In this document: in pieces, positions 1 through 11,455 of the stretch | Numbering within the stretch: position 1 is the first letter of the stretch | Layout: every line of letters begins with the position of its first letter | Origin: Cercospora beticola | Taxonomy: Eukaryota; Ascomycota; Dothideomycetes; Mycosphaerellales; Mycosphaerellaceae | Reading direction: 5' to 3' | DNA: 64,000 nt | Assembly: GCF_033473495.1 (NCBI RefSeq) | Contig: NC_088938.1 | Location: 1,922,001-1,986,000 of the forward strand | Notes under the pieces: model-generated | The model's database searches: none | The model's input: only the letters and a program-made list of their open reading frames with translations | Told to the model about the DNA's origin: nothing | Made by a program: the position numbers and the translations under genes

Positions 1-2072
1 GTGCAGCAGAAGCTCGAAATGCTTGATGCAAGAGGAGATGTGTGTGAGATCTACGAGATCCGAGATCTGACGCACCAACGTCATGTCGCCTAGGGACAAT
101 AGACACGGGTTGTCTATACCGCTGAAGCTCGATATCTATACTTTCTCCGCACAGCATTCCAAAGCGGTCTCATCACAAGCCACGACGCCTCACGCTGGGA
201 CCATCGAAGCCTTCCCGAGGAGAAGTTCTTCCAAAGCGAGCTCACGATCTGCGTGCTGCAGCTTCGTCGAGATGGAAAGAACCGTGACGAGGCTCCAAAA
301 CACCAAAACTGAAGTAACGATCAGCAACGCCAAGCGCAGCTCGTGGCCGTTAGTCCCGTGTAGATCTTACAAGCTTCAAAATTTTGATTTCTAGATCCAT
401 CATTTTATCCATACTGCATAGCCTGTATTCTACAGGTCGCTTGAACAGTGGCCAGTGCGGGAACAGATCTGGGCCTGCGAATCCTGCTAGAAGAACCTGG
501 ATCTCACACTTCACGCCGCCAAGCTTCAGTGAAGCGAGCCTGAGAAAGAAACGCCAGTCAACTTCCCCCGGGTTTTTTTCCCCAAGATCGCCATACATAA
601 GGTTAAGCCGCAAAGTGTGGCTGGAAGTTGAACATCGGCTACACCAGTCGAAAGCTTCAAACTAAGGGCCCGTTCGGTGCGCCGTTGTTCAAGGGCATTA
701 TCGTTATTCAGAATGTGTCTTGGCGCATTAATTCAAAGTTCTGCGTGGCATTCCTGTCGCGTTCGGTCGACGCTTCGTGATTCAAGATGGAAATTCAATC
801 CAAAACCCAGTAGAGTTCGGTATGCAGAACCTAGCTTATCCAGCCAATCCGTAGATGTTCCGGCCTACGCCACTCGATATTCCTCGATTCTGCGTGTGCA
901 TTCTGCATGTTGGTCCCGACCAACATGTCGCCGCGCTCGAGCACGTTAGCACGTGAATTCTCGTTTTTCGAGGGATTCTTGAAGAGGCACTTTTTTGAAT
1001 TTTGGTGCACCGAACGCACCCCGATATCCAATTCATTATCGTGGCTTACGCTAACGGAAACCTAGAGGCTCGATAACGGCCGTGCATCGCTGCATTGAAT
1101 AATCTGATTATCCGCGCACCGAACGCGCTCTAAATGTGCTAGTCAGTAGTGTGGTTGTTCGCCAATAATGCAAGGCATCGTTAGCCGAAGTGAATTGCTC
1201 GTATATCGTACTTGGCACATGGAAGTCAAATAGAAGTCCAGCAGTGGAGCGAGCATCGGCCTTATTGTGAGGCTGATCGAAATACAGAAGTGACGCACGT
1301 GTACCGGGCCCGATTCGCAGATCTTGCAGGTACACAGGACAGGCACGATGAACGATTCGATGGACGAACGGGCTGAGCCATCTTCCAAGCTTCCAGTTCC
1401 CAACCTGGCGGTTCACCCGCGATCGAGATGCTCGCGTGCGGCTCATGCAGCAGCTCTCGTGGCCCTTCGGCATGAGATCTTTGGTAATGTGTTCGTAGGG
1501 ACAGCTGGCAGGAGGCTGCGTGATCTACGCATCTTGGCTATAACACTGGTCAGATATGTGTGCTATCTTGAGCACAATTCATGCAGGACGGCTGCCACGT
1601 TGGCAACAACGCCGCCTAAGGCTGACCGCTACGTCGGACCTGGACGCGGCAGAGATCGCGGAACAGCTGGAAGTGGCGCCTTGTCGTAGGTCAGAAGCAT
1701 TGCATGCATTTTCAGTGCTCGCACGGTCTATCATGCTTCATGTGAGCTCAATGACCAGTGGTGTCCGACAGCTGACTGTAGCTTCTTTGTCCCGCAGTCT
1801 CGTATCTGGGTCGGGAAAGTTGTGTCCAATGCTGTGCTAAACTCCAACAATTCTCATATCATCAGTTGACAACGGTGGCTCATTGTAGGCCCGGGGAAAC
1901 TGTAGGCCCGGGAATGCTGCTGTTGATTTTGAAGCCGTGGATCAGAGAACAGAGGTGAAGCCGTAAACGCCAAGCATTTTGCGGAGCGGCAGCGGACCCC
2001 CGAGATCCTCATTGGGAGAGAGCATCTACTGTGATCGAACTTCGTGAACCACCATCCCACTTCACCACCACC
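1..2072. other. Gene-poor left edge
   Basis: No convincing protein gene is visible. The open frames are short, overlap on both strands and resemble no family I recognise. The stretch contains the MITE-like element at 666-1130. It also has a small direct repeat, TGTAGGCCCGGG, at 1884-1895 and 1901-1912. The last part before 2073 is the 5' flank of the uL29m gene. Confidence 0.5.
666..1130. mobile_element. MITE-like element, PIF/Harbinger-type ends
   Basis: The left end at 666-683 reads GGGCCCGTTCGGTGCGCC. The reverse complement of the right end at 1113-1130 reads GAGCGCGTTCGGTGCGCG. The two agree at 15 of 18 positions, including a perfect 12-base core CGTTCGGTGCGC. Both ends are flanked by TAA (663-665 and 1131-1133), the TWA-type target duplication known for PIF/Harbinger elements. 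The element is about 465 bp and carries no transposase frame, so it would be non-autonomous. A further copy of the terminal motif lies inside at 1004-1020, which could mark a nested or rearranged end. The family assignment is inference from the ends only. Confidence 0.55.
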
Positions 2073-2958
2073 ATGCATTGCACCTGCAAAACGCTGCTCA
2101 GCAGCGTCTTCGCCGCGCCGCTCGCCCGCTCTACGACCTCGATACCCCCGACTTTCCTCGCGCCAGCTCTCGCTCTCAATCAAACGACCTCCTTCTCCAC
2201 CAGCACTCGCCAGCACGCGCGTAAAGATGGCAACCCCGCTCGAGGAGTTTCCGCTCTCCGCCGCACCGGTCTCAAGAAACAACGACTCTCCATCACCGCT
2301 GCCGAACTGCCTAAACCCGTTCTCGACCCATCGCGAAGATCCCAAGTCGAAGTCGATGAGGATCATGGACTCTGGGAATTCTTCCCATCTGATAGGAAGT
2401 CAATGGCAACACCGGAAGAGCTGGTCCAGCATGGCCGCTCTTGGGACATGAGAGAGTTGAGACATAAAGATTGGGATGATCTGCATCGGTTATGGTGGGT
2501 TTGTATCAAGGAGAAGAATCGGTTGTTGACGTATAAGCTGGAGAGGGAGAGAGTGAAGAATTTGTTTGGACAGTATGAGTCTGATCAGAGGGAGGATGAG
2601 GTGAGTACTTCACTCGCGCAAAGGGATCAATTTGTGGTTAGGGAAATGATATGCTGATACGGTGGAACAGATCAAGAAGACGATGAAGCGTATCAAGCAA
2701 GTTCTGACAGAGCGTTGGTATACATGGGAGAATGCTCGACAGGACGCGATGCAGGATGAGGAGATCAATATGTATGCTGATCTGGATGCTGGAGAGCCGG
2801 CTTATTTGCCAAAGGAAGAGGTGAGTGAGGTTGCTGTCGGGAGTGGCATGAAACAAGCTAACTGGAACCAGGCGCAGGGTGAAGGTATATCAGACGCTCT
2901 TTCACAAGCTACTCTTCCACCGCCAGGCGAAGCTTCGAGGCCTGAAGTACGAGCTTGA
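2073..2958 (+). CDS. mrpl4: Mitochondrial ribosomal protein uL29m (MRPL4/MRP-L47)
   Basis: This is a large-subunit mitoribosomal protein acting in the matrix. Proposed exons are 2073-2600, 2671-2820 and 2872-2958 (254 aa). The N-terminus is rich in Ser, Thr, Arg and Ala with few acidic residues, as expected for a mitochondrial presequence. The MRP-L47 core follows: LWEFFPSDRK, then GRSWDMRELRHKDWDDLHRL, then the basic segment LLTYKLERERVKNLF. Exon 2 continues with RWYTWENARQDAM and the EPAYLPKEE tail typical of fungal members. Intron 1 is 70 nt (GTGAGT..ACAG). Intron 2 is 51 nt, a multiple of three, with no stop in frame, so retention would still give a continuous protein. The exact C-terminus is therefore less certain. 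An in-frame non-ATG extension upstream was ignored in favour of the first ATG. Confidence 0.9.
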
Positions 2959-3229
2959 TAATCTGTACAATGTTCGTGTAGCCATAATGTACAAATTCCG
3001 CCAGAGCGACTTTCTCACAGAACAACCCTTGGCCTCTTTGATGAGACCGACGAGGAGGGCAACCCATTTTGAGGCACCCATGACCATAAAGTGTACAGCG
3101 CGCTCTTCAGCGCCTTTAAAAGCAAACAAGCAATCCCGGGGTATCACCCTCTATCATATCGAACGCCATCGCTAAGCAGCAAGCAAAATTTCCCCCTTCA
3201 TATCGAACCATGCATGATCAAAATCGTAG

Positions 3230-5980
3230 TCAGTTCAGAACAGACATGAGCATCTCATCATCGTCCTCCAGAGAACGAGTCACCTGCTCCCGTCGAGCAA
3301 AGGCTGCCTTGACTTCTGAAAGCAGGGCTTCTGGGTTGGTCACGTCCTTGTCCCCGCCAGCGCTCACGAGCAATTGGTGCAAACTGGCCGTGAGTGACAG
3401 CACACGTGAAGAAGCCGCATCGAGACCTTTGGCCATTGGTATGGCTGGCTCGTTGTAGCTGAGCAAGGAAGTAGTCACATTCGTCCTTCCAGTCATATTC
3501 ATGATGGCCTGTGGGGAGGTCCTGTAGTCCAAAGTGAGGTCGTGCGTTCCTTTTCTGGCAGGCGTCCGCTCAAGTGGCAGTCTCGACGACTTGGTGCGCC
3601 CCAGCTTGTTCGAGCTCTTTCTTCTCGGCAGGACACTTTTGTCTGTATTGGGACGATACTCTTGGTCGCTGACATTCTCACTCGTGACGACAGGTGCATT
3701 GACGTCCAATTCCTCCAAAGCTCTTCTCTCGCGAGTCCTTCTTCGCTTTGGTGCACGCTGATCAGCCTGCTTGCGCGGAGTGGCCTCCTCTTCTGCAAGG
3801 CCGATCACTTCACTCGCGGGAACGAAGCCTAGCTGCCGCTTGTGTCCGTTACTGGTGTGCTGCGCCTCGGTCAAGTCAAGTGTTTCGGGTTCAGGAGAGG
3901 CATGGACGCGAGCATCGTCGCTCCGTCCATAATTCCGGCGCTCGATCATAGATGAAATCGCATCGCTTGCATTTCTACCAACAAAGTCTCGAATGTCGCG
4001 ATTGCGCTGTGGCGGAGTCAATGCTCGAGGCTCGTCGATCAGGTCGCCCAATTCTCCCCGTGCCACAAGACCATCGTGATTGTGTTGCGTGTGATTTTGT
4101 CCTCGTCTTTGCTGGAACCGTGGCTGCTGCAGATGATCAAACCACACGTTCTCTCGAGTTTGACCTGTCGTTGGGAGCTGGAAAGGCTTGTTCACTCGAT
4201 TCTGTGCCGGTGGCTTTCGGGCACTGCGTCGGGGTCTTGAAACAGAATCTGCAATGCCTTCAAGTGGCGTACCGGCTGGTGGCTCGAATGACGGGCCGTA
4301 GTTGTATTCGACGGGGTGGTGAACATCGGGCGAGGGCAGCGGAGAATATACCTGTGGCGGTGGAAGTGCGGATGAGCCGATCAGTCTACCGTCTCGAGCT
4401 AGTCGTATATCTGGAACGTGAGCTGAGGGATGGAAGCCCTCATTTGGCGATGGCGACGAAGGTCGCGGAGTTGGCAGTGTGCTCATGTTAACACCGCAAC
4501 GCTGTTTCGTTGGCGAACTTGACGTCGTTAACAAGCCAGCATTGTCTGAATCTTCTTGCCCGCGCAATGGCTGAACGTCCTGCATCGGCGAAGACCGTCG
4601 GAGGGAAGCATTGAGCTTAGCTGCAATCCAAGGATTCGAAACTGTCACGTCGTTCTTGGAGCGCCGCATCTCTGCTAAATCGTCCTCTATGTGACTCGTG
4701 GGTGGACGCTGATCAAGCAACTCCAGATCTTCCTCGTCACACCCATACATGGTGGATCGGTACGCTCTTGGTGGTAATTCGTCATCGGGGGCGTGTTCGC
4801 CTCCATGAGCAGGTATTGAATCCGCTCTCATAAGTGCTGGAGTTGCCGAAGGATGTCCAGCAGCATTTGCAAGTTCCTGCTGCTGTTGCTCCCCACGCAT
4901 GTCTGGAACGCCTGGACGTGCTGGTACCTGCTCCTGGTCAGGATCTGCTGCGGAGAACAGTTTGCGGGCGATCTCGAGAATTAAGCTAGAGTCTTCGAAT
5001 AAGAGATCGTCTTTCGCAGGCTCCAGGTTAGCGTCGTAGCTACCGCGGGGACAGGTCAGTTCAAGGTAGAGAAATGGGTCCTTGATATCTGCAGAATCCG
5101 GGGCTGCTTTTTTCAAGGCGTCACGAAATATCTTAACGATCTGCTTGAAGACTCCTCTGCTAGTAGAGACTGGTCGAGCATCAACCGAAATATATGCTCC
5201 AATGCCGATGATTTTGCTTGCCTCTGCATCGGCACGCGGGAGAAAAGCCTGTAAAGTAAATCCGCCGTCCTCGAGTATCGACCACATACACTGCGAAGCG
5301 CAGGCTGCACCGACGACTTTGAATGCTGCATCTTCGGCGTTGCCACCAGGTTTCGGAGCATAGATCCAGTCGCCCTTATTGTTCTTGGCTTTCAGCACCT
5401 TCAGAGCAAGTCGGACTCGAGGTCTTGCGAAGGCGTATGCTTGAAGCGTGCGCTTGATCTTCTTCAAGCAGTTCTCGGTATTTTTGAGCACAACTTGTCG
5501 ACGAACAGGATTGGCCTTGATGAAGTCGGTGATACGGACAGTGGTGCCAACAGGTAAAGACGCTTTCTCTTGAGCAACAACTTCGCCTTTCTGGCTGATC
5601 TTAAGAGCTGCGGCAACTTGCTCCCCTTCAATCTTGGTACTTATCGTTAGCGAGCCGCTCAGCTGCGCAGCACTCGCAAGTGCTTCGCCTCGAAAGCCGA
5701 GCGAGGAGCCGCCAATGTCTTTGAGATCATCGTCGTGCGTTATTTTCGACGTGCAGTAACGGCGTGCAACAAGTGCCCGGTCTTCAGGTACAATGCCATG
5801 GCCGTTGTCGCGGACCTGAATCACATCAATGGTGTTGCTGTGAATCTCTACAGCGATCGAAGTTGCATTAGCATCGTATGCATTATCGAGTAGTTCCTTG
5901 ACCACGGCGGCGGGATCGGTCAAGACCTGCGATGCGCCCAGCGCTCGCACAGTAGCTTGTGGTAGTGCTTGGATACCCAT
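3230..5980 (-). CDS. mlh2: MutL-family mismatch repair protein, Mlh2-like
   Basis: This is a GHKL ATPase of the MutL family. In yeast Mlh2 pairs with Mlh1 and acts as an accessory factor in mismatch repair and meiotic gene conversion. It is a single 916-aa exon. The N-terminal ATPase motifs are clear: ELLDNAYDANAT near residue 30, DNGHGI near 59, GFRGEAL near 96 and GTTVRI near 145. The transducer domain follows to about residue 340. From about residue 350 the protein is low-complexity and probably disordered, with several basic KRRR clusters. The DQHA(x)2E(x)4E metal site of Pms1 and Mlh3 is absent, which is why I prefer Mlh2 (the human PMS1 counterpart). It is longer than yeast Mlh2, mainly through the linker. 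It is divergent from the DsbA-like gene, which starts 268 bp away. Confidence 0.85.
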   Translation of the reverse strand: MGIQALPQATVRALGASQVLTDPAAVVKELLDNAYDANATSIAVEIHSNTIDVIQVRDNGHGIVPEDRALVARRYCTSKITHDDDLKDIGGSSLGFRGEALASAAQLSGSLTISTKIEGEQVAAALKISQKGEVVAQEKASLPVGTTVRITDFIKANPVRRQVVLKNTENCLKKIKRTLQAYAFARPRVRLALKVLKAKNNKGDWIYAPKPGGNAEDAAFKVVGAACASQCMWSILEDGGFTLQAFLPRADAEASKIIGIGAYISVDARPVSTSRGVFKQIVKIFRDALKKAAPDSADIKDPFLYLELTCPRGSYDANLEPAKDDLLFEDSSLILEIARKLFSAADPDQEQVPARPGVPDMRGEQQQQELANAAGHPSATPALMRADSIPAHGGEHAPDDELPPRAYRSTMYGCDEEDLELLDQRPPTSHIEDDLAEMRRSKNDVTVSNPWIAAKLNASLRRSSPMQDVQPLRGQEDSDNAGLLTTSSSPTKQRCGVNMSTLPTPRPSSPSPNEGFHPSAHVPDIRLARDGRLIGSSALPPPQVYSPLPSPDVHHPVEYNYGPSFEPPAGTPLEGIADSVSRPRRSARKPPAQNRVNKPFQLPTTGQTRENVWFDHLQQPRFQQRRGQNHTQHNHDGLVARGELGDLIDEPRALTPPQRNRDIRDFVGRNASDAISSMIERRNYGRSDDARVHASPEPETLDLTEAQHTSNGHKRQLGFVPASEVIGLAEEEATPRKQADQRAPKRRRTRERRALEELDVNAPVVTSENVSDQEYRPNTDKSVLPRRKSSNKLGRTKSSRLPLERTPARKGTHDLTLDYRTSPQAIMNMTGRTNVTTSLLSYNEPAIPMAKGLDAASSRVLSLTASLHQLLVSAGGDKDVTNPEALLSEVKAAFARREQVTRSLEDDDEMLMSVLN

Positions 5981-6248
5981 GGTGGCATGACCGATGCTCT
6001 ATCCGCGCTGAGAGGTACAGCCCATTTGCATTCTCATAGCTTCTAAGAAGAAATATGTGGAAGTGTTTGAGATGAGGTTGATGAAGTAGGACGCGTCGTG
6101 GCACGCGTCGGATGAGATCTGACTTCGGCTCCCGAGTCGGGCAGATGTCATCATCGCAGCTTCCCATTGCAACGACGTAGACCGCCAGCTCTTTCCTTCA
6201 ATTTCTCACAACACTTCATCCCATTCAACTGCAAACACTTCCAACACC

Positions 6249-7028
6249 ATGGCTCTCGCACCCAAGTTCGCCGGCCAGAAATTCGTGGCTAAAGCCTCAC
6301 CAGAAACCCTCCACACCCTGGAGCTCTGTAAGCCTCTCTTTCGCCTCACTCCACCCCACCATCATCAAACAAAAGTCGCCATGCTAACAAACCAACACAA
6401 AAAGACCTCGACTACGTCTGCCCCTTCAGCAAAAAACAATTCGACACAATCTACGACCAAGTCTTCCCCCTCATCAAACAAAAATACCCCGACAAAATCC
6501 AATTCATCTTCCGCCAACAAATCCAACCCTGGCACCCCTCCTCCACCCTCGTCCACGAAGCCGGCGTAGCAGTCCTCCAAACTGCCCCCAACAAATTCTG
6601 GGATTTCAGCAAAGCCCTCTTCGCCGCACAAACAGAATATTTCGATGCCAATGTCGTGAACGAGAAACGAAATGATACTTATAAACGCTTGGCGAAACTT
6701 GCGGGGACTGTAGGGATTGACGAAAAAGATATTTATAGTCGATTGGAGATTTCTGATAAGCCGGATAAGGATGGAGGGTTGAATGGAGGGAATCAGGTGA
6801 CGAATGATATTAAATTGTTGGTGAAGGCGAATCGGTTGCAGGGGATTCATGTTACGCCGACGGTTATGTTTAATGTGGGTCGATCGTCCTCTTTGCATCC
6901 CACTGAGATGTCCTAATGTTGTTGGTCACTGACTGATATTCGTGTGATAGGGATACCCAGAGAACGGCATCTCGTCGAGCTTCAGCAAGGATGACTGGGA
7001 GAAGTGGTTGGAGAAGAATATTGTGTGA
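6249..7028 (+). CDS. DsbA/thioredoxin-fold protein
   Basis: Proposed exons are 6249-6327, 6405-6874 and 6951-7028, giving 208 aa. Splicing joins the short first exon to LDYVCPFSKKQFD, which resembles the first strand and active-site turn of DsbA-like proteins. Here the motif is C-P-F-S, with only the first cysteine of a CxxC pair. Near the C-terminus GIHVTPTVMFNGYPENG supplies the conserved cis-proline (V-T-P-T) of the thioredoxin fold. Both introns have good GT-AG ends and keep frame. Oxidoreductase or GST-like activity is possible, but the substrate is unknown. No signal peptide is evident, so a cytosolic or mitochondrial location is likely. Confidence 0.8.
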
Positions 7029-7318
7029 GCGCATGCGAAGTGACTCTAAACTTGGACGTTCTCTAATGATGAAGTGTTGGTAATGAACACAAACTTCAAG
7101 CCCGGATCTAATACAGCGGGTTATGAAGATCTCAGAAGCTCAAGTCCGCCACATCTCAAACATGCTGGTAGAGCCACATCCGCTCATAAATGAATGAAAC
7201 GAAAGAACTGCTACTCGTGGCAGAACGGCTGACATATTGATATGTAGTCTTCGTCTCAGGTCTGCTGGACACTGTCACTACTGCCACAGAAGCTTGAATG
7301 ATCCAACCTGCAGAACGG
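7029..7318. other. Intergenic region, convergent 3' ends
   Basis: This is the space between the 3' ends of the DsbA-like gene and rsc4. No gene or clear element is seen. Confidence 0.5.
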
Positions 7319-9817
7319 CTATGATCTTGCCAGGTGGGCGAAGACTGTCACCTTCTCAATATCTAGCCCCTTGCCGTCGCCATTATCGCCGGCTTTCGCA
7401 GCGGCGACCTCGATCTCTATCCTGTTTACGCCGTGTGATAGGTTGCCATCATAAGAATGTGTGCGCTTGCCTGTCTCCTGGTGGTAGGTCGTGTCTCGTT
7501 GCGTGAGGCGCGTACCATTCATGGTGACAAATATTTTGTACGCTCGATTGATTGCCAGCTCGCGCGATATCGTCGGCTGGATCTGGAGAAAGAAATGCGA
7601 TGCGGGTAACGTGATCGTTGTACTCTGTTGCGATAGTGAAGGGTGCGGCGGTATCGAGATGCTGAAAGGCTTGGGTACCTTCAGGTGAGGATGGGTGTGT
7701 AATGTGACCAGCGGCAGCAGGGCCTCAGATGCGGAATACTGTCGCACGGCTGTAGGTGGCAGCAAGGAAGGTGCGGTATAAGAGTAGCTGTTGACGAGCG
7801 GTGCGGCTGGACCAGAGAATGGAGTTCCGCTTGTAGCGCGGACCATGGGAGGTGGCATCATGCAGTTGGTCGCAGGCTGCATCCCTGGCGCAACAGCATG
7901 AGGCGCAGGAGATTGACTGGGTATCTTCTCGTTCTTGACCATCTGCGCGGACGGACTGCCGCCTTGCCCAGAACTTTGAGGTCGGATTGGCCCAACTGAG
8001 GATTGTCTTCTAACTCCATTGACTCCTGGCATCGCTCGCGGGCCGTTCGGTGCATGAGAACCGTTCACGCCAGCCTGGACCATGTTTCGTTGTCGAGTGA
8101 GTGCATCATTGTCGACGGACATGCTAGGGCCTGGCGAAGGGCGGTTTTGTGACAGGTTGAGTGTGACACCCGATTTCGTCTGCGGTTGAGGACCACCCAG
8201 CTTGATCCGTGTACTCTGCGGTTCCTTGACCAGTTCTTTCGCCTCGGCCAACCTCGATTTGAAATGAGCCTGTGCATTGGTCAGTACTCGCGAAATCGCG
8301 CAAGAAGCGTTGTACCAACCTCGAGATCACCAGCCAGAGCATACATATCGCTGCCGTCTTCGTTGTAGTCTCGTGCGTTGCGCCAGATCCAGCTGACTTC
8401 CTGCTCGAAAGCATCCCACGTCTTGAAATCGGAAATACCAGTGGCTGCGTCTCGTCCGTGAACGCCCCGCACACGCTTCTGCACTCCCTTCAACGAAACT
8501 GGGTGCTTGATTACTCTGTAGTAATCTGTGAGACTTCGTGAGGGCAGGAAGACGAAGGGTGTGAAAATTTCGAGTCCCCTGTGAGGCGGTCAGTATGCAA
8601 TGATATCCCATCGTCGGTATGCAGCAAGCCTACTCTTCATCGGTATAGCGGATCATCTCAGCTACAATCATCTCCTGTGCTTCTTGGAATGTCTTCCCGG
8701 TGAAGTCCATGCTTTCGTCCTCGCCGCCAGCTGCAGTACTAGGCGCCACGGAGGATTTCCGATCTGAAGGCGCCTCCGAAGCTTTCTCTGCCACCTTCTC
8801 AGAAGCTCGCGGTCCAAGTGATATCTTGAGCTTGCTGCTGGAATCTCGAGTTGCGCGATCTTCTTTGATAGCTGCCGCGGGCTGGTGGGCTGATTTAGCT
8901 TGGGCACTGGGCGTTCCTTGCGCATGATGATTGCCGTTGGTCAATGTGATCTTGGTCAGGCCGGGAATGGGAGTGGCGACTGCTGAATAGCTCGGATCTT
9001 GGTAGGCTGGGTTGTTGACCTTCATATAGTTGTAGATGAGCTTGCGTACTCGCTCTGCATCTTCGTACACTTCGCTCTTCGGCTCGTTGTAGTCCTTCGC
9101 GTTCTGGATCATGCGCTTGAAGTCGCTCTCCAGCGCACTCACGGAAGGATAAGCATCATTGCGCAGCTTCTCTTCGATAATGTTGATCGATATGGGCAGC
9201 CGGATGACCTGGTAGTAGTCGGGCAGCTCATCCTTTGGGGGCAGCTCGATGAAGGCATCTGTAATGGGTCGTCCGCTGCAAGCGAGGTCAGTGTCTGGGT
9301 GTGGTCGGGCGCTGCTTCGCTGAATGCACGTACGTCTTATCGGTGGCATTGCTGAGCTGCGCGATCAGCTTGTTGCCCACGGCCTGCACGCTCCGGTCGA
9401 TGGGGGGTTTGGGGTTCGAGTTCTGTGTCGCGGCGCATCATGTCAGCGTGCATCGGGCAGGTGAGTGCAGACGGCATGGTGCTCGGGCGTGCTCCTCGTT
9501 GCGTGCGGCTGATGACGGAGGTGCTTTGGGTAGTGGGTAGCAAGATGCCGGCCATGCTCGACACTTCAACCCGTCGCGTAGTCTCGTCCTTGATCGACCC
9601 TCCACCTCAACTCAACCACGCACACCACAACCTGCACGCGCGCCCACTGCGCATCGCCGCCGCCCGCATTGCACGAGGAACCCGCCGAGCACATCCACCG
9701 AAGCGCAGGAGGAGGACAGATACATACCAGCAACTTGAGCTTCTTCGTCGCGCTCCCTTCGTTGGTTGTGGGAGTCGCGTGGAGGGCTTGCGCTTTGCGC
9801 TTCCTGCTGGACTCCAT
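7319..9817 (-). CDS. rsc4: RSC chromatin-remodelling subunit Rsc4, tandem bromodomains
   Basis: This is a subunit of the RSC nucleosome remodeller that binds acetylated histone H3 tails. Five exons were deduced on the minus strand: 9817-9728, 9422-9334, 9275-8634, 8578-8320 and 8269-7319 (676 aa). Exon 1 is a lysine-rich, nuclear-signal-like start (MESSRKRKAQ). Bromodomain 1 spans about residues 40-140: the ZA region holds DELPDYYQVIRLPI and the acetyl-lysine Asn lies in NAKDYNEPKSEVY. A Ser/Lys-rich linker follows. Bromodomain 2 holds LTDYYRVIKHPVSL and NARDYNEDGSDMY, so it keeps the Asn too. The C-terminal about 150 residues fit the conserved Rsc4 tail. Every junction preserves frame and rebuilds domain sequence, which supports the model. 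Rsc1 or Rsc2 is less likely because no BAH domain is seen. Confidence 0.88.
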
Positions 9818-11455
9818 CGCGCGTCGGTCCAAGCTGTGCAAGATGGGGGACGCGCAGCTCTACGGGATCCTGCACCGAGATCTGGAATCGGCGAGTCGGC
9901 CAGAGGGGTGAATAACATGCGCCGGATGGGACAACTGCCTCGCTCTTCGCGTTGCAATGCGCTTGGGTGATGCCCTGGGCTTGGCCCGATTTGGCCGACT
10001 GCGGGAGTATCCGTCGCTCCTCGGCACACTTTCCGTCAGCGCCAGCGCGAGGTCCGTCGGACAGCATGCAAGGCGTTGTTCATATGAAAGCTATCGAGAC
10101 TGCCACTGCAGGATCGACCGCATTCAAGACGCCATCTCGCACGCATTCTCAACAAATGCCATGTGATGATCGCTTGAGGGTCAAGCTCGCCAAGCCCAAC
10201 ATCTTCAACATCGGCAGCTGGCACGTGGCACGAATCAACCCTGCTTCGACATCTCCCTATGCCACTCGTGGTCTGTTGGCCTTTTGAGAACACGCATGTA
10301 GGTATGTAAACGGCTTGTATACGATCGCCCTATGTCGATTGGCCTCGGTCCCACCCGCTACACGGAGCTGGTGCGGCTAGCTAACCAACAACCTCGTTGC
10401 CGGCATGTCAAGCATCATATTTTCACCGATTTTCTGCACGGAGAAAGTCAATGTGCAATATTGTTGTTGTCAAGAGTGGCATGCCCAACGGGACACGAGA
10501 ATGCTACGGAGCCAGGTACGCGAAGTGTGCGGCACGACTCGTGCAACAGGGAGTGATATGCCGCCCATGAAGCTTGCATCTCCCACTGTTCGGGCCGCTA
10601 GTCAACGGACTTACGGCTTTGGATTACACATTACTGCTTCCGTCGCATGCTCTCGCCCTCTCACAGTCAAGCAGTGGCCGTTCGCGAGCAGCATCGTTTG
10701 GAGACTCTGTGGAGCATGACGGCGTCTATGCAGCTACATGACCTGAGCAATGGGGTTCGTCAAGACTAGACCGACTCGGCTGCCAATCGCATATGCTTTC
10801 CGAAGGTCTGGCCCACACGCTCCCGATAGCTCTCCCACAGTTATGCCGAAAGAGTTACATCCGGCATTGGGAATCCCATGCGCTTATCACTTCATGTATT
10901 GACACGTCGGCATGTGAGCACTTACCTCAACGATAAGGCCTCAACATACAGAAGATAATCTCACGCGTTCGATTGGTCTGTGGAATGTGTTTTCGGTATC
11001 AAAGTTGCGGGTAACACGTTGCCTAGCCTGGACGACCCCGGAGTACAGGCTAAAGAACAAGCCTGACCCTAGGAGAACCGCAAATATGGAAGTATAACAG
11101 CATGGCATCGCATATGACAACGATAAGGAATAGCTCCACGTTGGCATTGATATGCCTCTACTCGCCGCGCTGAGGTTGCGGGTGTGGCTCCCGTCCCACT
11201 CCACACACCCGAGTATTTTCGGCCCACTCTCTACAGGCTCCTGATCATACCTAGCTTCGTGCTTTAAGCACCGCGCGGGATCACTTGGGTTGTCTTTCAG
11301 CATCGAAATACACTCGATCCGAAGCTGACAAGCAAAGCCTTCTCGAGGAGCCAACCAAAGTCCAAAAGTCGACTGCCAGATCAATCGAGCGCCTCATCTG
11401 CAAGCTACCGTATTCGTTCTCGGACTATACAATTCAAACAACGCTTCCCCCATCA
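9818..11455. other. Gene-poor stretch
   Basis: About 1.6 kb with no supported gene. It includes the 5' flank of rsc4. A 147-codon frame on the minus strand (10941-11384) has no recognisable motif and no support, so it is not called. Confidence 0.45.

Noticed and set aside
1884..1912. Direct repeat TGTAGGCCCGGG, two copies
   Set aside because: Only 12 bases and two copies; no associated gene or element.
3952..4491. 179-codon plus-strand frame within mlh2
   Set aside because: It lies fully antisense to a well-supported coding exon and matches no family.
10915..10935. ACTTACCT resembling the U1 snRNA 5' end
   Set aside because: The bases that follow do not match U1 and no Sm site or U1 stems are seen.
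10941..11384. 147-codon minus-strand frame
   Set aside because: No recognisable motif, unusual composition, no neighbouring exons; judged chance.
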